Origin: Desulfobacteraceae bacterium
GTDB lineage: Bacteria; Desulfobacterota; Desulfobacteria; Desulfobacterales; Desulfobacteraceae
Assembly (NCBI GenBank): GCA_003354055.1
Contig: PIVQ01000047.1
Span: 1 to 22,281, forward strand
Length of the DNA stretch: 22,281 bases
Direction: 5' to 3'
Shown here in pieces: positions 15,608 to 21,411 of the stretch. The notes below the pieces were generated by a model that was given only the letters and a program-made list of their open reading frames with translations, made no database searches and was not told where the DNA came from. Position 1 is the first letter of the stretch. The number at the start of each line of letters is the position of its first letter. The position numbers were made by a program, and so were the translations under genes.

Positions 15608-16474
15608 ATGCCATTGTCTAGAAGACAATTTTTAAAAGGACTTGGAATCACATCCGTTGTGGCAGGACTGGGCAGCGCGTTGCAGCCCCCAAAGGCCCAT
15701 GGAGAGGATACGTCTGCCGTGGGAAATAAAAGCATTGGTGTGGAATGGCTCGGGCACGGCAGTTTTATTTTCACCTCTGCAAAGGGGAAAAAAATCCTAT
15801 TTGATCCATGGTTATCCACAAACCCCAAATGCCCTGCGAGATACAAAAAAAAAGGCGGTTTCGGATCTGTTGATATGATTTTATGGACACATGGTCACGT
15901 GGACCACTTTATGCTGCCGGACGCAAAAAAGATCATTGGGGAATACAAACCCAAAGTGATAGCCCCATGGGAGTTGAGCTTTTTTATTAAAGCCGAGATC
16001 CCCCAGGCAGCCACCCAAGTATTTTCCCTTGGAAATAAAGGCGCAACAGCCCGGTTTGGAGAGTTGAATATCACCATGACAGAGGCCTCTCATTCGTCAG
16101 GAGCACAGTTGACAGGGTTTGAAGGGAGCAACCATTTTGTGGGGGAAGCTGTCGGCTATCTTATTGAATTTGAAAACAGGCTCAAAATCTACCACAGCGG
16201 AGATACTGCCCTGATGGGCGATATGAAAACCATTATAGGAGACTTTTACAAACCGGATATTGCCATTTTACCGATTGGCGGGGTTTTCACCATGGGACCT
16301 GTAGAAGCAGCCTACGCCTGTTCCCTTATACAGCCTAAGATCGTCATACCGGAACACTTTGGCACATTCCCAGCTCTGGAGCAGTCCACGGAGAGGTTCA
16401 AACAGGAGTTGGCCAGGGTTGCCCCCCAGGTAAAGATGCTTGAACTCAAACCCGGAAAAACAGTGATGATCTGA
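15608..16474 (+). CDS. Tat-exported metallo-beta-lactamase-fold hydrolase
   Basis: This 288-residue protein begins with a twin-arginine signal (SRRQFLKG, residues 4-11, hydrophobic stretch, probable cut after AHG near 32), so it is probably folded with metal in the cytoplasm and exported to the periplasm. The fold is that of UPF0173/YtkL-like metal-dependent hydrolases: GHGSFIF, DPWLS, the metal motif HGHVDH (95-100), HSGDTALMGDM near 200, and PEHFGTFP near 258. The substrate cannot be read from sequence. AAGGAG precedes the start at 7 bases. It lies 28 bases after the kinase and is probably in the same sigma-54 transcript. Tat export is unusual in this family, most members of which are cytoplasmic. 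Confidence 0.88.
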   Translation: MPLSRRQFLKGLGITSVVAGLGSALQPPKAHGEDTSAVGNKSIGVEWLGHGSFIFTSAKGKKILFDPWLSTNPKCPARYKKKGGFGSVDMILWTHGHVDHFMLPDAKKIIGEYKPKVIAPWELSFFIKAEIPQAATQVFSLGNKGATARFGELNITMTEASHSSGAQLTGFEGSNHFVGEAVGYLIEFENRLKIYHSGDTALMGDMKTIIGDFYKPDIAILPIGGVFTMGPVEAAYACSLIQPKIVIPEHFGTFPALEQSTERFKQELARVAPQVKMLELKPGKTVMI

Positions 16475-16481
16475 ATTTTGA

Positions 16482-16507
16482 CCAAGTTATTTTGTAACGA
16501 TTCCTTA
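16482..16507 (+). repeat. Dispersed repeat tail, direct copy after the hydrolase gene
   Basis: AAGTTATTTTGTAACGATTC and adjoining bases match the tails of the two long copies (to 936 and 21396) over 22 identical bases, without the hairpin head. It lies directly after the hydrolase stop and 35 bases before sigma-54 module 2. Confidence 0.75.
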
Positions 16508-16541
16508 GCAAATTATTCATTTTTTGAAGCCCCTCATACAC

Positions 16542-16597
16542 CATCGACTATCAAAATGATATCCATATAAATTCGATTATCATTTTGATAGCCGATG
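16542..16597. promoter_or_regulatory. Paired enhancer-like palindromes, module 2
   Basis: TATCAAAATGATA (16549-16561) and TATCATTTTGATA (16578-16590) repeat the arrangement of module 1, with centres again 29 bases apart and the same CATCGAC and CCGATG flanks. The proximal centre is about 111 bases upstream of the predicted start. Confidence 0.8.
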
Positions 16598-16638
16598 ATG
16601 ATACTATGTGTTCATCTTTCATATTCTTATTCTTGTAA

Positions 16639-16684
16639 AATCAGGTGGTTACAATAAAATTGAGGACATGGCCCTAACCTTGCG
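16639..16684 (+). promoter_or_regulatory. Sigma-54 promoter with IHF-like site, module 2
   Basis: TGGCCCTAACCTTGCG (16669-16684) keeps GG-N10-GC; the predicted start is near 16695. AATCAGGTGGTTA (16639-16651) fits the IHF consensus at 12 of 13 positions and ends 19 bases before the GG, as in the other modules. It drives the receiver gene at 16724, which has its own AAAGGAGG site in this copy. Confidence 0.8.
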
Positions 16685-16723
16685 TAGTAAATAGCAGGTT
16701 TAAATTTAAAGGAGGTTAAGCAG

Positions 16724-17311
16724 ATGGCTAATTCGACAGACAATGAGCCGTATCTTTTTCCAGTATTAAATGAAAGTGGTAAATCGGTTACAATGGCTTC
16801 TAAGTTATCTTCTGATGGTGGTGAAGGTGAAGGCCTTGGTAGCGACAAGGTGTTGACCGATACACAGAAGCAAACGGAAGTTGCTTTAGAAGGTGCCACA
16901 GCGGAATTTTCTGATACCATTCCAAAACAAATTTATCCGGGTGGGTCTGAGCAAATTCTACTTGTTGATGATGAAAAATATATCATCAAAATAGAAAAAA
17001 TGATGCTGGAACGATTGGGATATAAAGTCACTTCATTTACAAACGGTACAGATGCCCTTGAAGCAATTTGCAATGATCCCGAAAAATTTGATGTCGTTAT
17101 AACTGATCTGGTCATGCCAAACATGGCTGGTGATAAATTGGCCTCTAAGATACTAAAAATTCGGCCAAATATTCCGATCATAGTGCATTCAGGTTTCACT
17201 GATAAGTTGCCCCCTGAAACCGCAAAAAAGATTGGAATTAAGAAAATCCTTATGAAGCCAATAAAAATGAGTGAACTTGCCCAAACCATAAGAAATGTAT
17301 TGGATATATAG
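16724..17311 (+). CDS. Receiver-domain protein, likely relic of a hybrid histidine kinase
   Basis: The 195-residue protein has a low-complexity N-terminus of about 65 residues followed by a complete receiver domain: VDDE acidic pair, phosphoacceptor D128 in VITDLVMPNM, Thr/Ser position in IIVHSG, and Lys in LMKPI. The linker IPKQIYPGGSEQILLVDDE and the MLERLGY...GDKLA wording match C-terminal receivers of hybrid histidine kinases. The gene therefore looks like a detached hybrid-kinase receiver now expressed alone from sigma-54 module 2. Without an output domain it could pass or drain phosphate among the neighbouring kinases. AAAGGAGG at 8 bases fixes the start. Confidence 0.88.
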   Translation: MANSTDNEPYLFPVLNESGKSVTMASKLSSDGGEGEGLGSDKVLTDTQKQTEVALEGATAEFSDTIPKQIYPGGSEQILLVDDEKYIIKIEKMMLERLGYKVTSFTNGTDALEAICNDPEKFDVVITDLVMPNMAGDKLASKILKIRPNIPIIVHSGFTDKLPPETAKKIGIKKILMKPIKMSELAQTIRNVLDI

Positions 17312-17430
17312 AGTAAATTCGATTCACCTGGAAGGTGGAAATTAAAATTCTCGGGTTAGAAACATGGGGGAGAGCCGGGGTAAGTGAACCTCCCTCAAAA
17401 AATATGAGCAACCCAAATGCACAGGTATAG

Positions 17431-17480
17431 CCAGTGCCCTGTTTGCATCCATGACCAATTCTTTGGTATCGGTTAGGAGG
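17431..17480 (-). pseudogene. Short degraded remnant of an NtrC-type regulator gene
   Basis: About 48 bases align with 12505-12553 of the intact regulator gene (about 39 matches). On the minus strand they read TDTKELVMDANRA against TDTKGLVMAANKG, the stretch between the sigma-54 contact loop and Walker B. The surrounding bases (17312-17518) show no other gene. It is older and more divergent than the fragment at 1481-1665. Confidence 0.5.
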
Positions 17481-17538
17481 CGGAGTTCTTTCGCTCTTCT
17501 ACCTTGAATCTGAGTATGATTGTTAAACAATTTATTAG

Positions 17539-17557
17539 TATGCTACATTGTAGCATA
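17539..17557. promoter_or_regulatory. Perfect 19-base palindrome upstream of the decarboxylase
   Basis: TATGCTACATTGTAGCATA has perfect 9-base arms around one central base and is probably an operator. A second palindrome, ATTGTTAAACAAT (17519-17531), lies 7 bases upstream. Both sit about 40-75 bases before the first ribosome site, where a promoter would be expected, though no convincing -35/-10 pair was found. Confidence 0.55.
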
Positions 17558-17593
17558 TGATTCGATGCCTGTTTTTTTAAAGGAGCGGATCAA

Positions 17594-17677
17594 ATGGAAA
17601 CCATATTCAGCAGAACTGTATTTAATCAAACGATAAAGTACAGTTTTTTTGTAAACAAAAGGGATAATGATAAATGA
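17594..17677 (+). CDS. Small upstream frame (27 aa) coupled to the decarboxylase
   Basis: ATG 17594 has AAAGGAG at 8 bases, better than the site before the decarboxylase. The frame encodes 27 residues (METIFSRTVFNQ...VNKRDNDK) and its TGA overlaps the next ATG as ATGA at 17674-17677, the classic arrangement for translational coupling. It matches no known family. It may be a leader peptide that sets decarboxylase translation, or a small protein in its own right. Confidence 0.5.
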   Translation: METIFSRTVFNQTIKYSFFVNKRDNDK

Positions 17678-18378
17678 AACAGAACACTATTTTTATGGTT
17701 AGCCCGATTAATGCCATCATTGAAGGGCTTTACGAGACATCATTGAGCTTGGGTGAACTCAAGCAGCACGGTGATTTCGGGATCGGGACATTTAACGATT
17801 TAAACGGTGAACTGGTCTTGGTGGATGGTGTCGTTCATCAGTTGGATATTAATGGAGATGCCCAGAAAGTGAGTGATCAGGAAAAGACCCCTTTTGCCGC
17901 TGCCTGTTTTTTTGAACCTTTCAGTGTTGAGGATATACAGACGCCATTGGACTATCGTGAATTCAATGCTTTTCTGGACCGCTGTCTGCCTTCGCCGAAT
18001 ATGCTGTATGCAATCAAAATTGAAGGTCTTTTCTCCCATGTCCGCACCAGATCGGTACCCAAGACAGATAATCATACTCCTCTTGTCGAGGCAACTGCCC
18101 ACCAGAAAGAGTCCATCTTTGACGATGTTCGTGGAACCTTGATTGGTTTTTATACGCCCGGATTCATCCCCTCAGTCAATGTTCCAGGATACCATTTTCA
18201 TTTTATAACTGCTGATTGCAGTCGTGGAGGCCATCTGCTTGAGTGTGTCCTGACCAGCGGTCGGTTATCAATTCAGATCTGTAGCCAGCTCAATCTCAAT
18301 CTGCCCATGACCCTTGATTATCTGAGTGCCGATTTTCAGCGCGATGCCGAGAAGGACCTGAAAAAAGCTGAACGCTGA
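17674..18378 (+). CDS. budA: Alpha-acetolactate decarboxylase
   Basis: The 234-residue product is a full-length BudA/AlsD enzyme, which converts (S)-2-acetolactate to (R)-acetoin and CO2 in the cytoplasm. Family marks are the N-terminal GLYETSLSLGELKQHGDFGIGTFNDLNGELVLVDG region (given by positions 18-52) and the zinc ligands H174 and H176 (GYHFHF) and H187 (GGHLLE), with a conserved Glu near 60-70. Its own ribosome site is weak, and it overlaps a small upstream frame by four bases. No acetolactate synthase or butanediol dehydrogenase gene is nearby. The enzyme stands alone among signalling genes, so its acetolactate must come from branched-chain amino acid synthesis or a distant gene. Confidence 0.93.
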   Translation: MKQNTIFMVSPINAIIEGLYETSLSLGELKQHGDFGIGTFNDLNGELVLVDGVVHQLDINGDAQKVSDQEKTPFAAACFFEPFSVEDIQTPLDYREFNAFLDRCLPSPNMLYAIKIEGLFSHVRTRSVPKTDNHTPLVEATAHQKESIFDDVRGTLIGFYTPGFIPSVNVPGYHFHFITADCSRGGHLLECVLTSGRLSIQICSQLNLNLPMTLDYLSADFQRDAEKDLKKAER

Positions 18379-18432
18379 GACATTACAATTGGAAGCGTTA
18401 TGAATGAACACACCCCTCATTACGCCCCCTGG

Positions 18433-18565
18433 GCCTTGGCAAAATAAAGTGCTAAGGCGTGGCGTCAAAATTAAATCTTCCGGTACAAAATTAACCATCC
18501 CAAGTTAGTGGCTATGGATGGGAATGCCACGCCAACTACCTGGGTGGTTTTAATTTGAGACCAGG
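18433..18565 (+). other. Intergenic region with nested inverted repeats
   Basis: Between the decarboxylase and module 3 are several complementary pairs. GCCTTGGCA (18433) pairs with TGCTAAGGC (18450). GGCGTGGCGT (18456) pairs with ATGCCACGCC (18524), enclosing CCATCC (18495) and GGATGG (18516). CCTGG (18539) pairs with CCAGG (18561). The first two stems share three bases, so they compete. No T-run follows. It may be a structured 3' untranslated region or an unknown RNA; no protein gene is visible in 18379-18791. Confidence 0.35.
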
Positions 18566-18597
18566 CCTAACGTTAACCAGCCAACTACATCATAGAC

Positions 18598-18610
18598 TAT
18601 CATTTTGATA
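18598..18610. promoter_or_regulatory. Single enhancer-like palindrome, module 3
   Basis: TATCATTTTGATA occurs once here, about 112 bases upstream of the predicted start. The flanks (CATAGAC on the left, ATCGAGGATGAT on the right) match the outer flanks of modules 1 and 2. A 29-base deletion between the two CTATCA strings of an ancestral pair explains this form. Confidence 0.75.
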
Positions 18611-18658
18611 ATCGAGGATGATATCGTATCGCCCCTCTTTATGACCTTTTCCTTATAA

Positions 18659-18705
18659 AATCAGGCAATTATATCGATCTTAACAGGTATGGCCCTAACC
18701 TTGCA
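18659..18705 (+). promoter_or_regulatory. Sigma-54 promoter with IHF-like site, module 3
   Basis: TGGCCCTAACCTTGCA (18690-18705) keeps GG-N10-GC; transcription should start near 18716. AATCAGGCAATTA (18659-18671) fits the IHF consensus at 12 of 13 positions. The transcript would open with a 7-base hairpin, GCAGGGT against ACCCTGC (18715-18732), which could shield its 5' end. Confidence 0.8.
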
Positions 18706-18734
18706 AAGTAAATAGCAGGGTTGGGACCCTGCAA

Positions 18735-18752
18735 ATGATTGATCCGAAATAA
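18735..18752 (+). other. Five-codon leader frame MIDPK, module 3
   Basis: The same five codons as at 13461, within a 36-base block (18725-18760) identical to module 1. Here no AAAGGAG precedes it, and the 5' hairpin occupies that position, so translation is doubtful; the conservation may reflect recent copying. Confidence 0.35.
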
Positions 18753-18791
18753 ATTCAGGCCAAGAAAGCCCTTTAGAAGGAGGAGGTGCAT

Positions 18792-19811
18792 ATGACGACA
18801 CTATTTATCTGGGATGACTACCAGGTTCACACTAAATGGGATTCCTTCACTTTAAAGTATATCAACGGGTTGGACAAAAGGAAGATGGGCGTTGAGGGAA
18901 CTGCGGCCAGAATGATTTCAAATACCAACTGGGAGGCGTTTTGCAAAAGGTATACTATTAATGAAGCGGATTGGGAGGGTAGTGCCGCCCTGATGATCTC
19001 AGATGACGAGGGAAGTCCATTTGCCGATATTGAAGGAATTGCTGCAATTCTTGAATATTACAAGGAATTAGGCCGGGCATGGCAAATGGCTGGACACGGG
19101 AGCAGAGATTACGCTATTGCCCAAAAAAAAATGAAACGACTGGATAAAGTCCTTGCCTCCTGTCTCGTAGATCAATCAGACAACTATGTGAGTACCTTGT
19201 CTGAGACGAATCAGTATTATAGCAAGAATATTTGGTCCGATATACTCAGAAAAGGCCGTATTCCGGATCATATTATTTATATCCGGGAAACCCGGGCGCA
19301 AAGAGAACAAATGAGAGACTGGTGGTTAAGACAAAAGGCCGAATGGCCCGAAGGAACCCGTTTCAAACCCCAAGAGCCCAATTGTTTCCAAATGGTTGCA
19401 CACGCCATAATTGAAGGGTTCCAATGTCATCAGTTAATGTTCAGGATCCTATTTTGGAAACTTAAAAAATTCAGGTCTCCTTCTGATATCAGATCCCTGG
19501 CCCTTAAAATCGGGCGATGTGCCGAAGAATACAAGGTCTTGTCATGGTCAGCATTTGTGGATGAAATGGTAAAAAAAAAGGTGATCCCAAAGGATATCAG
19601 TCTCTTATTGGAAGAAGCCAAAGTTTTTCGCAGAACGCATTTTCTTGAGCCGGTTCTGGGTATCGGGCCGGCAGGGGGTGTGGGCCAAGTTCTTCACGGC
19701 AGGCTCCAAGAGGACTTAGTTGATTTTGAATGTACGTATGATAGCAAGCCGACCTCTTATTACCCGCCCCCTGACTGGACGGAAATGTGGCCGGATGATG
19801 AGGCGGTCTAA
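18792..19811 (+). CDS. Uncharacterised protein under sigma-54 module 3
   Basis: ATG 18792 follows AAGGAGGAGG and gives 339 residues; a GTG two codons upstream is inside the ribosome site. There is no signal peptide or clear membrane segment, so the protein is probably cytoplasmic. It is rich in Trp, Lys, Arg and Asp and mainly helical in character (IRETRAQREQMRDWWLRQKA near 163-182). It ends in a proline-rich acidic tail (YYPPPDWTEMWPDDEAV). No family or motif was recognised. It is the first gene of a sigma-54 transcript that probably continues into a receiver-kinase 95 bases downstream, so a role in the same signalling pathway is likely but unproven. Confidence 0.8.
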   Translation: MTTLFIWDDYQVHTKWDSFTLKYINGLDKRKMGVEGTAARMISNTNWEAFCKRYTINEADWEGSAALMISDDEGSPFADIEGIAAILEYYKELGRAWQMAGHGSRDYAIAQKKMKRLDKVLASCLVDQSDNYVSTLSETNQYYSKNIWSDILRKGRIPDHIIYIRETRAQREQMRDWWLRQKAEWPEGTRFKPQEPNCFQMVAHAIIEGFQCHQLMFRILFWKLKKFRSPSDIRSLALKIGRCAEEYKVLSWSAFVDEMVKKKVIPKDISLLLEEAKVFRRTHFLEPVLGIGPAGGVGQVLHGRLQEDLVDFECTYDSKPTSYYPPPDWTEMWPDDEAV

Positions 19812-19818
19812 CAATAAC

Positions 19819-19893
19819 ATGGGGATCCAGCAGAAAAACAATTTTTCCGAAAACAAAAAAGAATTGATTAAACAGACCTTAGAGGTGGCATAG
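19819..19893 (+). CDS. Possible 24-residue peptide between two signalling genes
   Basis: ATG 19819 opens a 24-codon frame (MGIQQKNNFSENKKELIKQ...) ending TAG 19893, 12 bases before the next gene. The composition looks protein-like (amphipathic, charged), but there is no Shine-Dalgarno sequence, so it may be chance or the end of a lost gene. Confidence 0.25.
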   Translation: MGIQQKNNFSENKKELIKQTLEVA

Positions 19894-19905
19894 AAAGGAA
19901 AAGGG

Positions 19906-21309
19906 ATGAGCGCAAATAGAAGGCTCCTGGTAATTGATGACGACGAAGGCATAAGGGAGACTTACCAAGATATATTTACACCTGTCCCGCCGTCATACAA
20001 TACCGGTACGCTGCTCAAGGGAATGGCGTTATTTGGTTCAGACCCGGATGATACCGCCGGGATAGAGAAAAAGCAGAGTAAATACTATGAAGTCACCCTT
20101 GCGGAAAACGGGTCTAAAGGAGTGGAAGCGGTTCAAAAGGCCCTGGACTGCGGCAAACCCTTTGCGGTTGCCTTTATCGATATGAAAATGCCGGGAATTG
20201 ACGGTGCCGAAACCTCCAAAAGAATCTGGCAGCTTGACCCGGACATCAAAATTCTCATTGTAACCGCTTACAGTGAGTATACACCCGAAGACATCATTAG
20301 CGTCACCAAACGGGAAGATCTGTTTTATCTTCGAAAACCCTTTAACCATGAAGAGATTATTCAATTTGCAAGGGCACTCTCCAACGAGTGGAATCTTGAA
20401 CAAAAAAAAGAAGCACTGAAAAAAAAGCTGAAACAGGCCAATGAAAACCTTGAGGAAAAAGTAAAACAACAGGCGGCCATGATTGTTCAGGCTGAAAAAA
20501 TGGCAACTATCGGTTTGCTCGCCGCAGGTGTGACTCATGAAATAAACAATCCCATTACTTTTATCAATGCAAATTTATCAGCCCTGAAAAAATACCTGAA
20601 AAAAATTTTCCACCTAAATCAACTTTATGAAACCATGGCAGGGATAGGCTCAGATGATATCCTGCCAGATGATTTCCGGACTATAGTCAAAAGAATCAAC
20701 CGGTTTAAAGAAGAACACAGAACCGAATTTATCATGGAAGATCTGGAGAATCTGGTCAATGAAACCATCAGCGGTATAGAACGAATCAAAAATATCGTTC
20801 AGGACCTGAAAACATTTTCACGGAAGGATGAATCTAACTATACTCTTGTTGACATCAACGAAACCATCAACACCACATTGAAACTTGTCGAAAATGAGCT
20901 GAAACAATCGGCAATCATCACGAAAGACCTTGATACATTGCCCCAAATAAAATGTTTTCCCCAGAAAATCAGCCAGGTGTTGCTTAACCTGCTGATCAAT
21001 GCAGGTCAAGCCATTGAAACCAAGGGTGCCATTGGCATTTCCACTGCCGTGATCACAAATGGCCGCCAAAAAACAGATCAGTTCATCCGGATAAAGATTG
21101 CAGATACAGGCCGGGGCATTCCGGAGGAGCACCTGTCCAAACTATTTGATCCTTTTTTTACCACCAAGCCTGTGGGAACGGGAACCGGGCTGGGATTGAG
21201 CGTCGCCTACGAAATTATCACGGCCCATAAGGGACAAATTCATGCAGACAGCACTGTAGGAGAAGGCACTTGCTTCTCCATTCTCCTGCCGGTGAACAGA
21301 ACCGACTAA
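19906..21309 (+). CDS. Receiver-histidine kinase (cytoplasmic hybrid)
   Basis: The 467-residue protein has an N-terminal receiver domain (DDDEG, phosphoacceptor D92 in FIDMKMPG, TAYSE, KPFN). About 35 extra residues sit between its first helix and second strand (PSYNTGTLLKGMALFG...). A coiled coil (about 160-200) follows, then a His kinase domain: H211 in GVTHEINNPI, N-box VLLNLLINAGQA, G1 DTGRGI, F-box FDPFFTTKPVG and G2 GTGLGLS. No membrane segment is present. Receivers with this insert and an ALFG string occur in other deltaproteobacterial kinases from memory. It lies in the module 3 transcript and, like the kinase at 13933, could feed the NtrC-type regulator. AAGGAAAAGGG precedes the ATG. 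Confidence 0.92.
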   Translation: MSANRRLLVIDDDEGIRETYQDIFTPVPPSYNTGTLLKGMALFGSDPDDTAGIEKKQSKYYEVTLAENGSKGVEAVQKALDCGKPFAVAFIDMKMPGIDGAETSKRIWQLDPDIKILIVTAYSEYTPEDIISVTKREDLFYLRKPFNHEEIIQFARALSNEWNLEQKKEALKKKLKQANENLEEKVKQQAAMIVQAEKMATIGLLAAGVTHEINNPITFINANLSALKKYLKKIFHLNQLYETMAGIGSDDILPDDFRTIVKRINRFKEEHRTEFIMEDLENLVNETISGIERIKNIVQDLKTFSRKDESNYTLVDINETINTTLKLVENELKQSAIITKDLDTLPQIKCFPQKISQVLLNLLINAGQAIETKGAIGISTAVITNGRQKTDQFIRIKIADTGRGIPEEHLSKLFDPFFTTKPVGTGTGLGLSVAYEIITAHKGQIHADSTVGEGTCFSILLPVNRTD

Positions 21310-21313
21310 AACC

Positions 21314-21396
21314 AAATACCCAGTTAAGGGGTTTTGGAAATAAGTTTCTGCACTTCAGGGTATTTAGATCAAGTTATTTTGTAACGATTCCTAAAG
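21314..21396. repeat. Dispersed structured repeat, copy B
   Basis: This is the second long copy of the element at 855-936. The outer arms AAATACCC and GGGTATTT are kept, and the innermost arms are GAAAT and GTTTC, where a G-T pair replaces the G-C pair of copy A; the middle arm is weakened. The tail with ATTTTGTAACGATTCC is intact. It fills the gap between two kinase genes and ends 16 bases before the next start. Confidence 0.75.
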
Positions 21397-21411
21397 AAAA
21401 GGGCAGCACCC

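Noticed and set aside
18560..18580. GCCTAACGTTAACC resembling an integron attC core
   Set aside because: The GTTRRRY half does not fit (GTTAACC), there is no paired second end at proper distance, and no integrase is present.
18690..18732. Alternative hairpins (AACCTTGC with GCAGGGTT, against GCAGGGT with ACCCTGC) looking like a riboswitch or attenuator
   Set aside because: AACCTTGC is part of the sigma-54 promoter and lies upstream of the predicted start, so the first hairpin would not be in the RNA. Only the second can form.
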